Assembly (NCBI GenBank): GCA_002282555.1
Contig: NCJR01000168.1
Location: 1-5,001 of the forward strand
Direction: 5' to 3'
Length of the DNA stretch: 5,001 nucleotides
DNA from: Rhodobacterales bacterium 34-62-10
Lineage (GTDB): Bacteria > Pseudomonadota > Alphaproteobacteria > Rhodobacterales > Rhodobacteraceae
Of this stretch, positions 1 to 5,001 are shown piece after piece. The notes under the pieces are model-generated. The model saw nothing but the letters and a program-made list of their open reading frames with translations. It was not told the origin of the DNA and made no database searches. Position 1 is the stretch's first letter; each line of letters starts with the position of its first letter. A program made the position numbers and the translations under genes.

Positions 1-513
1 TTCTATATCCCCGCGCCCGAGCATCTGGCGGCGCAATCGGTGGTCAACAATCAGGGCCGCGGCGCGGCGCTGGAGGGTGCTGAGGCCGCAAGGGTTCTGG
101 AGATCCTCAAGACCGACGCGAACCGGGCTTACGATCACTATGAGCAGATGATCTCGCAGGAGGGGCAGGCGGGTCTGGCGCGCGAATTGGCGCGGATGAA
201 CCTGCCGGCCAACATCTATACCCAGTGGTATTGGAAGGTGGACCTGCACAACCTGCTGCATTTCCTGCGCCTGCGGGCCGATGCCCATGCGCAATATGAA
301 ATCCGCGTCTATGCCGATGCGATCTGCAAGGTCGTCGCCGATTGGGTGCCCTTTGCGTATAAGGCCTTCGAGGATTACCGCATGGGCGGCGCCACGATGA
401 GCGCCACCGCGCTGGACTGCGTGCGCCGGATGCTGAAGGGTGAAGCGGTCACGCAGGAAACCTCGGGCATGAGCAAGGGCGAGTGGCGGGAATTCATGGA
501 TACGTTGGGGTGA
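1..513 (+). CDS. thyX: FAD-dependent thymidylate synthase ThyX, C-terminal part
   Basis: The reading frame is open from base 1, so the true start lies upstream; 170 codons are visible. ThyX makes dTMP from dUMP using methylene-tetrahydrofolate, FAD and NADPH, as a cytoplasmic homotetramer that replaces ThyA. The visible part begins FYIPAPEHLA, which normally lies just after the ThyX signature RHRxxSxNExSxRY, so that signature is off the window. The second conserved block is present: LPANIYTQWYWKVDLHNLLHF (residues about 68-88) followed by LRLRADAHAQYEIR (about 89-102). The Arg in LRAD (about residue 92) corresponds to the dUMP-binding Arg of Thermotoga ThyX. A GTG at 40 is an internal codon, not the start. 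The frame ends with TGA at 511-513. No convincing terminator follows. Family assignment is very secure; only the N-terminal part cannot be judged. Confidence 0.96.
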   Translation, partial: FYIPAPEHLAAQSVVNNQGRGAALEGAEAARVLEILKTDANRAYDHYEQMISQEGQAGLARELARMNLPANIYTQWYWKVDLHNLLHFLRLRADAHAQYEIRVYADAICKVVADWVPFAYKAFEDYRMGGATMSATALDCVRRMLKGEAVTQETSGMSKGEWREFMDTLG

Positions 514-584
514 GGCGACGCCGCGCGGAGTCGTGCTGCGGGCTTTAGGGGGGGCTTGCAGGCGGCGGACAGTGTTCCTAGGTC

Positions 585-604
585 GGTTGTGCAACCAAAA
601 GGAG
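585..604 (+). promoter_or_regulatory. Dyad plus ribosome binding site of the HPF-like gene
   Basis: A perfect 5-bp inverted repeat, GGTTG (585-589) and CAACC (592-596) separated by TG, is followed 2 bases later by a strong ribosome binding site AAGGAG (599-604), 7 bases before the ATG at 612. The ribosome binding site is clear. The dyad may be a small operator or a weak hairpin; no regulator can be named. A TTGCAG at 556-561 could be a -35 box, but the matching -10 position (TAGGTC, 579-584) is poor. Confidence 0.4.
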
Positions 605-611
605 AGCAGCT

Positions 612-929
612 ATGCAATTCCAGCTCAATACCGACCACAACATCCAGGGCGATGACCGTCTGGCCGAAGTTGCCGAGGCGGTTGTGACCGGGGCTTTGGG
701 CCATCTGTCCGGGCGTCTGACGCGGGTCGAGGTGCATCTGGCGGATGCCAATGGTGCCAAGGGCGGGGCGGATGATATCCGCTGCACCGTCGAGGCGCGA
801 CCCGAGGGGATGCAACCGCAGACCGTGACGCATCATGATGCCGATGTGGAAGCCGCGCTGCGGGGCGGGGCCAAGAAGGTGCGCGCGCTGCTGGAGAGCA
901 CGTTCGGCAAGCTGGAAAACCGGCGCTAG
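612..929 (+). CDS. Short HPF/RaiA-family ribosome-associated protein
   Basis: A 105-residue protein of the sigma-54 modulation/HPF/RaiA family (Ribosomal_S30AE fold). These bind the 30S decoding region and inactivate or dimerise ribosomes in stationary phase or stress. The sequence fits the family's alternating pattern: an N-terminal strand (MQFQLNTD), a helix with LAEVAEAVVTGALGHLSGRL (residues about 17-36), strand TRVEVHLAD, strand DIRCTVEARPEG (about 54-65), and a C-terminal helix with DADVEAALRGGAKKVRALLES. It lacks the C-terminal dimerisation domain of long HPF, so it is a short form. AAGGAG 7 bases upstream of the ATG fixes the start. It stands 98 bp after thyX and is probably transcribed on its own. 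Fold-level assignment is good; whether it acts like HPF (dimerising) or RaiA (blocking) cannot be told. Confidence 0.85.
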   Translation: MQFQLNTDHNIQGDDRLAEVAEAVVTGALGHLSGRLTRVEVHLADANGAKGGADDIRCTVEARPEGMQPQTVTHHDADVEAALRGGAKKVRALLESTFGKLENRR

Positions 930-934
930 GACGC

Positions 935-960
935 ACAGCGCGCGGGCGGGGTTTCGCTGT
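935..960 (+). terminator. Weak candidate terminator after the HPF-like gene
   Basis: ACAGCG (935-940) and CGCTGT (955-960) form a 6-bp inverted repeat with a 14-base GC-rich loop, starting 5 bases after the stop codon. Only TTTC follows instead of a T-run, so as an intrinsic terminator it is weak. Confidence 0.22.
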
Positions 961-989
961 TTCATCCAAAAGGCGTGTTCCCGCGTATT

Positions 990-1009
990 CCTTTCAACCC
1001 AGTGAAAGG
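990..1009 (+). promoter_or_regulatory. Hairpin sequestering the ribosome binding site of the DUF2177 gene
   Basis: CCTTTCA (990-996) and TGAAAGG (1003-1009) are perfect 7-bp complementary arms around the 6-base loop ACCCAG. The right arm contains AAAGG (1005-1009), the only ribosome-binding-like sequence before the GTG at 1019, at a normal spacing of 9 bases. If the RNA folds this way the ribosome binding site is paired. Translational control is an inference; the pairing is read directly. Confidence 0.4.
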
Positions 1010-1018
1010 CCGCCCCCC

Positions 1019-1417
1019 GTGCAACTGATCATCCTCTATGTCTCGACCGCCGCCGTGTTCCTGATCCTTGATGCGATCATGCTGAGCCGGGTGATGCAGC
1101 CCTTGTTCGCGAAACATCTGGGCGACATGCTGGCCGAGCCGATCCGCATCGTGCCGGCGGTGGTGTTCTATCTGTTTTATGTGGGCGGCCTGCTTTACTT
1201 CGTGTCGCTGCCGGCCCTGCGCGAGGGCGTGGCAGTGCAGGCGCTGCTGGGCGGGGCGCTGCTGGGGGCGATGGCTTACGGCACCTATGAGTTCACCAAT
1301 TACGCGACGCTGCGCGATTGGCATTGGCATATGGTGGCCGTGGACCTGACATGGGGGGCGATCCTGACGGGGGTGTCGGCCTGGGCGGGGGTGATGATCA
1401 CCCGCGCCCTCACCTGA
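1019..1417 (+). CDS. DUF2177 family membrane protein
   Basis: A 132-residue integral membrane protein matching the DUF2177 family, whose function is unknown. Four hydrophobic segments are visible, roughly residues 3-21, 42-63, 72-93 and 104-128. The family-typical conserved stretches are LDAIML in the first helix, AYGTYEFTNYATLRDW (about 86-101) and VDLTWG (about 108-113). These polar residues next to the membrane suggest a conserved functional face, but no reaction is known. The start is GTG at 1019, giving the expected first helix right at the N-terminus; the only ribosome-binding-like sequence is AAAGG at 1005-1009, inside an inverted repeat. It follows the HPF-like gene by 89 bp and converges on the cold-shock gene, 27 bp away. 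Confidence 0.88.
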   Translation: MQLIILYVSTAAVFLILDAIMLSRVMQPLFAKHLGDMLAEPIRIVPAVVFYLFYVGGLLYFVSLPALREGVAVQALLGGALLGAMAYGTYEFTNYATLRDWHWHMVAVDLTWGAILTGVSAWAGVMITRALT

Positions 1418-1422
1418 TCTGC

Positions 1423-1444
1423 GGCGCCCCGGACCCGCGCCGGG
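1423..1444. terminator. GC-rich hairpin between convergent genes, possible shared terminator
   Basis: Only 27 bp separate the stop codons of the DUF2177 gene and the cold-shock gene. The gap holds CCCGG (1428-1432) with CCGGG (1440-1444), loop of 7, and a competing pairing GGCGC (1423-1427) with GCGCC (1437-1441). Either could stop transcription from both sides, but no T-run follows on either strand. Confidence 0.3.
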
Positions 1445-1651
1445 TTACAGAAGTCTGAGATCGGAGGCCATCTGGCGTCCGTCACGGCCTTCCTGCAACT
1501 CGTATGACAGTTTCTGATTGTCGGCGAGGCCGGTCAAGCCGGAGCGTTCTACCGCTGAAATATGGACGAAAACGTCCTTGCCGCCATCATCGGGGGCGAT
1601 GAAGCCATAGCCTTTGGTCGTATTGAACCACTTCACGGTGCCGTGGGGCAT
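1445..1651 (-). CDS. Cold-shock protein, CspA family
   Basis: A 68-residue single cold-shock domain, the usual length for the family. It is a small OB-fold protein that binds single-stranded RNA and DNA and keeps mRNA unfolded, in cold or general stress. Both nucleic-acid-binding motifs are intact: RNP1 as KGYGFI (residues 13-18) and RNP2 as VFVHIS (27-32), with the N-terminal GTVKWFN that supplies the conserved Trp-8 and Phe-9. The start is fixed by AGGGAG at 1661-1666, 9 bases upstream of the ATG. It is divergent from the ArsC/Spx-type gene and convergent with the DUF2177 gene, so it is a one-gene transcript. Bacteria of this group usually have several csp paralogues, so cold induction of this copy cannot be assumed. 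Confidence 0.96.
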   Translation of the reverse strand: MPHGTVKWFNTTKGYGFIAPDDGGKDVFVHISAVERSGLTGLADNQKLSYELQEGRDGRQMASDLRLL

Positions 1652-1660
1652 GTCCCGTGT

Positions 1661-1751
1661 CTCCCTTTATTCGATCGTTACCACGCCCTAATGAAGCGTG
1701 CTGCGCGGGCCGCGCATGGGCAAAAGATTGCATGGGTTTTGTAAAAATCAA
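1661..1751 (-). promoter_or_regulatory. Upstream region of the cold-shock gene: tentative promoter and leader
   Basis: Read on the minus strand, TTGATT (1746-1751) and AATCTT (1724-1729), 16 bases apart, are a tentative sigma-70 type -35/-10 pair with a T-rich stretch above it. This would give a leader of about 65 bases containing a GC-only dyad, GCGCGG and CCGCGC around one base (1703-1715), then the ribosome binding site AGGGAG (1661-1666). A 7-base direct repeat GCATGGG (1714-1720, 1730-1736) lies between. The ribosome binding site is firm; the promoter boxes are weak matches. Confidence 0.3.
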
Positions 1752-1819
1752 GAAAAAGACCCGTGAAGTTATGGGATTTCGGCGTTAGAGAGGGCGGCAT
1801 GACCGTTTGCGAGGCACAG

Positions 1820-2137
1820 ATGACGCTCTATGGACTGAAAACCTGTGATACCTGTCGCAAGGCAATCAAGGCCTTGCCGGGTGTGGACTTTGTGGATGTC
1901 CGCGGGGATGGCGTGCCTGCGGGCGTGCTGGCCCGCGCCCATGCGACATTTGGCGACAGGCTGGTCAACACCGCATCAACCACGTGGCGGGGGTTGTCCG
2001 AGGCAGAGCGGGCGCGCGATGCGCTGGCGCTGCTGGCGGATCACCCGACGCTGATGAAGCGGCCGCTGATTGTGGCGGATGACGGGGCCATGTATCTGGG
2101 CTGGGGCAAGGATGTGCAGGCGGCCCTTCTGGGCTGA
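1820..2137 (+). CDS. ArsC/Spx-family thioredoxin-fold protein (YffB-like)
   Basis: A 105-residue member of the ArsC/Spx/YffB family (PF03960). It begins with the family's typical strand and redox motif MTLYGLKTCDTCRKA, with Cys-9 and Cys-12 as a CxxC pair. Further family marks are LVNTASTTWRGL (about 48-59), where YffB proteins have a similar TTWR, and LMKRPLIV (about 78-85), the conserved cis-proline-like region. True arsenate reductases keep a single catalytic Cys with a set of arginines and Spx binds RNA polymerase; neither role can be assigned here. I chose ATG 1820 because it matches the family N-terminus and has GAGG at 1811-1814. ATG 1799, adding seven residues (GAGG at 1790-1793), is possible; GTG 1763 is unlikely. 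It shares a probable transcript with the membrane protein gene 24 bp downstream. Confidence 0.85.
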   Translation: MTLYGLKTCDTCRKAIKALPGVDFVDVRGDGVPAGVLARAHATFGDRLVNTASTTWRGLSEAERARDALALLADHPTLMKRPLIVADDGAMYLGWGKDVQAALLG

Positions 2138-2161
2138 ACCTGCCGGGGCGGAGGACGGATC

Positions 2162-2530
2162 ATGCGGAATGCGGCGTTGATGCTGGGGATTATCGGCGGG
2201 CTGATGGCCATGCTGGTGGGATTTTTCAGCTATGGCTATACCGAGGCGGTCGCCCGCTATGGCGAGATCGAGGGATTGTTCGAGCAGGTCGCCAATATGG
2301 AGGTGATCCGCGCGGCGAGTTTCCTGTCACCCCTTCTGGCGATTGCCGGGGGTGCCATGGCGAAGGTGCGCGCGCTGTGGGGTGGGGTGCTGTTGCTGCT
2401 GTCGGCGGGGGGGATGTATTACGCCTTTGGCTTCAACGTCTTCACCATGTTCCCCATCGGCTTTTGCGTGGTGGGCGGGTTGCTGGCCTTGGCCGCCGGG
2501 AAACCCGACGAGCCGAAGGCGCATTTCTGA
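2162..2530 (+). CDS. Small four-helix membrane protein of unknown function
   Basis: A 122-residue protein with four hydrophobic segments, about residues 4-24, 51-68, 70-88 and 92-112. Between the first and second lies a polar, acidic stretch (YTEAVARYGEIEGLFEQVANME), and the C-terminal tail after the last helix is short and charged (GKPDEPKAHF). The layout resembles DUF4064-like small membrane proteins, but I do not recognise a family with certainty and give no function. The start is supported by GGAGGA at 2150-2155, 6 bases before the ATG. It follows the ArsC/Spx-type gene by 24 bp, so the two are probably co-transcribed. The last eight codons and the stop lie in an exact 26-bp tandem duplication. 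Confidence 0.8.
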   Translation: MRNAALMLGIIGGLMAMLVGFFSYGYTEAVARYGEIEGLFEQVANMEVIRAASFLSPLLAIAGGAMAKVRALWGGVLLLLSAGGMYYAFGFNVFTMFPIGFCVVGGLLALAAGKPDEPKAHF

Positions 2531-2557
2531 TCGACGAGCCGAAGGCGCATTTCTGAT
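2506..2557 (+). repeat. Exact 26-bp tandem duplication over a stop codon
   Basis: Bases 2506-2531 are repeated without a mismatch at 2532-2557; each copy begins CGACGAGCCGAAGG and ends TTTCTGAT. The first copy encodes the end of the membrane protein (DEPKAHF and TGA); the second is a non-coding echo in the 3' untranslated region. As 26 is not a multiple of 3 and the first copy keeps its stop, the protein is unchanged. No short repeat flanks it, which fits replication slippage or a small duplication. Confidence 0.95.
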
Positions 2558-2601
2558 CATAGCGTTTCGAGTTTACTTTGAAATAAAACGGATCACCTGG
2601 C

Positions 2602-2658
2602 GCGTTGACATCATTGATTTCAGGCAGCGTTCGGTGATTGAGCGTCAATCGACAACGC
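2602..2658. repeat. Nested inverted repeats at the 3' end of the DoxX gene
   Basis: A perfect short dyad GATTGA (2636-2641), GCG, TCAATC (2645-2650) spans the DoxX stop codon. An overlapping, larger imperfect repeat pairs GCGTTG (2602-2607) plus ATTGA (2613-2617) with TCAAT (2645-2649) plus CAACGC (2653-2658). The rest of the 114-bp convergent gap (2531-2644) holds only the second copy of the tandem duplication and an AT-richer stretch. No T-run follows, so a terminator role is doubtful. Confidence 0.35.
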
Positions 2659-3202
2659 TTTGGCGTTTGAACAGCCGATCAAGGGCAAAGGGGCCCGCGC
2701 CCTTGATCACCAGCACCAGCAGGACAAGCACCCAGAAGGCGCGCTGGTCCATGATCGGGCTGTCGGGGAAGCGGTCGAACCACGCGCCCAGCGTTTCGGG
2801 ATGCGCCGCACCGCCATGGCCGATCAGGTCGGTCAGGGTTTGCACCACGATGAAGCCGATCATGCCAAGCGCGGCAAGGCGGGTCATCAGGCCCACAAGG
2901 ATCAACAGGGGCAGGATGAATTCGGACCATGTGCCCGCCAGCACCACCAGTTTGTGCCACAGTCCGAACTGGCTGATGTCATAGCTGACGGCGGCCATCG
3001 CGCGCGGGAAGATCTGGGCATAGGCGCCCATCGCGGGGTCAAACAGACCGGGGAGGCCCGGCCCCAGCTTGGTCAGGCCCGAGGCCCAGAAATAGACCAG
3101 AAGCACCCCGGCAAAGACCAGACGGGCGAGGGTGGGCAAAAGCCAATCGGCGCGCGCGAGGGGGGAAAAGGCGCGGTCATGCAGGCGGATCAGGGTGTTC
3201 AT
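2645..3202 (-). CDS. bufD: DoxX family membrane protein, BufD type
   Basis: A 185-residue DoxX-family inner-membrane protein. Four hydrophobic segments are visible at about residues 20-40, 82-106, 108-126 and 153-168. The start of the first carries the typical DoxX run LARLVFAGVLLVYFWASGLTK, and the second carries W92, E94 and P98 in WSEFILPLLILVGLMTRLAA. The protein is last of the minus-strand operon, starting 4 bp after the DUF2063 gene with almost no ribosome binding site of its own, so it is probably translated by coupling. In bufferin loci the fourth gene (bufD) is a DoxX protein whose exact role is not established; electron or redox supply, or a membrane function linked to the peptide, have been considered. 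Family assignment is firm; the BufD name rests on gene order. Confidence 0.88.
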   Translation of the reverse strand: MNTLIRLHDRAFSPLARADWLLPTLARLVFAGVLLVYFWASGLTKLGPGLPGLFDPAMGAYAQIFPRAMAAVSYDISQFGLWHKLVVLAGTWSEFILPLLILVGLMTRLAALGMIGFIVVQTLTDLIGHGGAAHPETLGAWFDRFPDSPIMDQRAFWVLVLLVLVIKGAGPFALDRLFKRQSVVD

Positions 3203-3206
3203 GGGG

Positions 3207-3971
3207 TTACTCGCTACTCAGGCCGGTGACGGCGCGGCCTGCGATCAACAGGCCAAGGATGGGGGCGGGGTCGAAATCGCTTTGGGCGGCGACGCCCGCA
3301 TCATGGGCGCTGCCCAATGTGCGGCCCGTCATCAGCGCGGCGATGAAATCGGCACCACCCCGGGGCAGGGGATGGGTTTCGGGGTCGAAATCGGGGCGCG
3401 TGATCAGCACATCCTGCGGGGTCGCCTGCGGTTTCGGGCTGCCGGGGATCATCGTATAGGTCCAGATCGCGTGCAGCGGCCAGGGCGAGCGGATGATGGC
3501 CACAGCCGGGGCAAGGGTGAAGCGGGTGGCGGGCAGGCGGTCGGGCGGGATCGCGCCAAGGGCGGCGGGGTCCAGCGGGGTGGCATCGGCGGCGTGATAG
3601 GACCGCCGCAGCGCCAGTTCCAGCCGCGCCACATCGCCCAGATAGCCCAGATGCGCCAGTTGCGGGATCGCGTCGAGGAATTCCGCAAAGCCTGCACCGT
3701 AGTGCATCATCAGGCGCGATTGTGGCGGGTTGTCCTGCAGAAAGGCGCGGGCGAGGCCGGTGAAATTCTGCGGTCCCAGCAGTTTGGCGACGGCGGGAAA
3801 GCCCTGCTCCAACGCGGCGATCAGCGAGGTCGTGACATTGTTGCGATAGACGTTGAAACGGCGTCCGGCGGGGCGACCTTGCCCGTCCTGCAGGCCCTGC
3901 GGCACCGGGCGGTCCGGGTCCATCAGCGCGGGCAGGAAATCGTCGATCAGGCCCGTAACACGACCGGTCAT
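3207..3971 (-). CDS. bufC: DUF2063 putative DNA-binding-domain protein, BufC/HvfC-type MNIO partner
   Basis: A 254-residue protein with an N-terminal DUF2063 domain (PF09836). Visible marks are [10 protein letters not shown] (residues 37-46), [17 protein letters not shown] (50-66), the helix [14 protein letters not shown] (70-83), [10 protein letters not shown] (91-100) and [11 protein letters not shown] (110-120). The C-terminal half is less conserved and resembles the second domain of HvfC-type proteins. Although databases call the family DNA-binding, in studied RiPP pathways its members are partner proteins that bring the precursor peptide to the DUF692 oxidase; this is the role I infer. 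The ATG overlaps the oxidase stop codon by 4 bp (3968-3971), and no ribosome binding site precedes it, implying coupled translation and near-equal amounts of the two subunits. Confidence 0.9.
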   Translation of the reverse strand: MTGRVTGLIDDFLPALMDPDRPVPQGLQDGQGRPAGRRFNVYRNNVTTSLIAALEQGFPAVAKLLGPQNFTGLARAFLQDNPPQSRLMMHYGAGFAEFLDAIPQLAHLGYLGDVARLELALRRSYHAADATPLDPAALGAIPPDRLPATRFTLAPAVAIIRSPWPLHAIWTYTMIPGSPKPQATPQDVLITRPDFDPETHPLPRGGADFIAALMTGRTLGSAHDAGVAAQSDFDPAPILGLLIAGRAVTGLSSE

Positions 3972-4843
3972 GACGCGGCCCGCAGCGCCGGGTGCAGCCT
4001 GGCCAACGCCTGTTGCGCGCGCCGCGCCTCATCCGCCAGAACGGGCCAGTCGGGGACATCATTGTCCCATTCCACCAGCACCGGGCGCGGACCGGAACGG
4101 GCCAGCACATCATCAAGCAGCGCCCAGACCGGATCGGCGATGGCGGCACCGTGGCTGTCGATCAGCAAAGGCGCGCCGTGGTCGTCGTGATCGGCGTCAT
4201 GACCGCCCAGATGAATCTCGCCCACCGCGTCCAGCGGGAAGGCATCGACATAGCCGCGCGGATCAAAGCCCAGATTGGTGGCCGACACGAAGACGTTGTT
4301 CACATCCAGAAGCAGGCCGCAGCCGGTGCGCCGCGTCAATTCGCGCAGGAAATCGGGCTCAAGCCATGTGCTTTCGGCGAAGGCCAGATAGCTGGACGGG
4401 TTTTCCAGCAGCATGGGGCGGCCCAGCGTGTCCTGCACCTGCGTGATATGCGCGGCCACGCGCGCCAGCGTCGCATCGGTATAGGGCAGCGGCAGCAGGT
4501 CGTTCAGAAAGGCGTCGTCATGGCTGGACCATGCCAGATGTTCGGAAAAGCTGGCCGGTTGCACGCGGTCACAAAGGCGCTTGAGCCGGGCGAGGTGGTC
4601 GCGGTCCAGCGGGCCTTCGCCGCCGATCGACAGGCCGACACCATGCACCGATATGGGAAAGCGTGCGGCCAGATGGTCCAGTTGCGCCAAGGGGCGGCCA
4701 CCGTCGCCCATGTAATTCTCGGCATGGATTTCCAGCCATGCCACCGGGCGCGGATCCGCGATGATGGCGCTGTAATGCTGCGGCTTGTAGCCCACGCCGG
4801 GGGCTGTGGGCAGGGTCGTTGTCTGGCGGGGGGCGTTGGTCAT
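3968..4843 (-). CDS. bufB: DUF692 multinuclear non-heme iron oxidase (MNIO), BufB type
   Basis: A 291-residue TIM-barrel oxidase of the DUF692 family, relatives of MbnB, TglH and HvfB, which use two or three irons to rewrite cysteines in ribosomal peptides. The family's metal-binding and active-site blocks are all present: LEIHAENYM (37-45), [10 protein letters not shown] (65-74), FSEHLAW (99-105), LLENPSSY (145-152), [14 protein letters not shown] (177-190), GEIHLGGH (208-215), IDSHG (228-232) and VEWDND (257-262). A His/Asp-rich stretch HDADHDDHG follows the GEIHLGG block. I chose ATG 4843 because GGAG (4852-4855) sits 8 bases upstream; the GTG at 4903 would add 20 residues coming from the intergenic hairpin. 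In bufferin loci the enzyme converts core cysteines to thiooxazoles; which product forms here is inferred. Confidence 0.95.
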   Translation of the reverse strand: MTNAPRQTTTLPTAPGVGYKPQHYSAIIADPRPVAWLEIHAENYMGDGGRPLAQLDHLAARFPISVHGVGLSIGGEGPLDRDHLARLKRLCDRVQPASFSEHLAWSSHDDAFLNDLLPLPYTDATLARVAAHITQVQDTLGRPMLLENPSSYLAFAESTWLEPDFLRELTRRTGCGLLLDVNNVFVSATNLGFDPRGYVDAFPLDAVGEIHLGGHDADHDDHGAPLLIDSHGAAIADPVWALLDDVLARSGPRPVLVEWDNDVPDWPVLADEARRAQQALARLHPALRAAS

Positions 4844-4851
4844 GGCGGACG

Positions 4852-4855
4852 CTCC
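4852..4855 (-). promoter_or_regulatory. Ribosome binding site deciding the MNIO start
   Basis: GGAG on the minus strand lies 8 bases before the ATG at 4843. The upstream candidates, ATG at 4873 and GTG at 4903, have no purine-rich sequence before them, and the GTG falls inside a stable hairpin. Confidence 0.65.
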
Positions 4856-4884
4856 GTATCGGGGCAGGCGCATGGAAAGACAGG

Positions 4885-4911
4885 CGGGGCAGGTGCGATG
4901 CACCCGCCCCG
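4885..4911 (-). terminator. Intercistronic hairpin between precursor and MNIO genes, likely attenuator
   Basis: A 12-bp stem (4885-4896 with 4900-4911) closes a 3-base loop. Read on the minus strand, the core is GGGGCGGGTGC, ATC, GCACCTGCCCC; one pair is G-U and the rest are Watson-Crick. It begins 10 bases after the precursor stop codon. GCCTGTCTTTCC follows, not a full T-run, so partial termination or protection of the upstream mRNA end is more likely than complete termination. Such elements often give more precursor than enzyme. Confidence 0.6.
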
Positions 4912-4921
4912 GTCGGTGGAT

Positions 4922-5001
4922 TTATGCGGGCAGGTCGCGGTCCAGTTCGGTCAGCGAGCCTTTGCGCTCGGTGCCGTCGGCCATGGCGGGCAGCTCGATC
5001 T
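4922..5001 (-). CDS. C-terminal end of a probable bufferin precursor (BufA, DUF2282 type), partial
   Basis: The minus-strand frame runs from the window edge to TAA at 4922-4924. The 25 full codons read IELPAMADGTE, then RKGSLTELDRDLPA. It is hydrophilic, slightly acidic and free of cysteine. It sits 78 bp upstream of the MNIO gene on the same strand, where bufABCD loci carry bufA, a secreted DUF2282 peptide with a signal peptide and four core cysteines whose conserved part ends in a GTC-like motif before a variable tail. The visible stretch could be that tail, and the cysteines would lie off the window. This rests on gene order; an unrelated gene cannot be excluded, although the intact open frame with high-GC codon use indicates real coding. 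Confidence 0.5.
   Translation of the reverse strand, partial: IELPAMADGTERKGSLTELDRDLPA

Noticed and set aside
520..546. CCGC/GCGG pairing followed by TTT after thyX as a terminator
   Set aside because: The arms are only 4 bp in a generally GC-rich stretch and the T-run is three bases; it could easily be chance.
375..965. Minus-strand open frames of 196 and 114 codons opposite thyX and the HPF-like gene
   Set aside because: They are antisense shadows of two confidently identified genes, with no ribosome binding site and no recognisable motifs.
2605..2633. TTGACA at 2605-2610 as a -35 promoter box
   Set aside because: No acceptable -10 box lies 15-19 bases downstream on the + strand, and the only gene there is on the minus strand.
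2442..2648. A 68-codon minus-strand frame starting at the DoxX stop codon
   Set aside because: It overlaps the end of the + strand membrane protein, has no ribosome binding site and no family resemblance.
2343..2984. A 213-codon + strand frame running through the tandem duplication
   Set aside because: It crosses from the membrane protein gene into the antisense of the DoxX gene, with a Cys/Arg-rich translation and no family signal; the 26-bp duplication merely links two shadow frames.
3132..4190. A 352-codon open frame on the + strand opposite the DUF2063 and DUF692 genes
   Set aside because: It lies antisense to two genes with clear family motifs, has a low-complexity Arg/Gly/Gln-rich translation, and is what high third-position GC produces on the opposite strand.
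4844..4903. N-terminal extension of the DUF692 protein from GTG 4903
   Set aside because: The added 20 residues match nothing in the family, lack a ribosome binding site and begin in the intercistronic hairpin; ATG 4843 has a proper GGAG.

Overview
This high-GC window fits an alphaproteobacterium, most likely of the Rhodobacteraceae/Roseobacter group. That assignment is inferred from codon use, the ThyX and short HPF-like protein types, and gene content; nothing in the window proves it. It holds nine genes plus the tail of a tenth. No RNA genes, insertion sequences, CRISPR arrays or phage genes were seen, and there is no gene-free stretch longer than 300 bases.

Left part (1-1417, + strand): the 3' part of thyX (flavin-dependent thymidylate synthase), a short HPF/RaiA-family ribosome-associated protein gene, and a four-helix DUF2177 membrane protein gene. 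The DUF2177 gene starts with GTG, and its ribosome binding site lies inside a perfect 7-bp inverted repeat.

Middle part (1445-2530): a cold-shock protein gene on the minus strand faces DUF2177 convergently. It diverges from a + strand pair made of an ArsC/Spx-type thioredoxin-fold protein and a small four-helix membrane protein. The end of that pair carries an exact 26-bp tandem duplication that includes the stop codon.

Right part (2645-5001, minus strand): a tight operon, read right to left. It comprises the C-terminal tail of a probable bufferin-type precursor (cut by the window edge), a DUF692 multinuclear iron-dependent oxidase (MNIO, BufB type), a DUF2063 partner protein (BufC/HvfC type) and a DoxX membrane protein (BufD type). 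The last three genes overlap by 4 bp or lie 4 bp apart. A strong hairpin separates the precursor tail from the oxidase gene. Gene order matches the known bufABCD (Caulobacter gig) layout, in which BufB and BufC modify cysteines of a secreted peptide that buffers copper. This RiPP-type metallophore locus is the most interesting content of the window. The precursor identity rests on context and only 25 visible residues.
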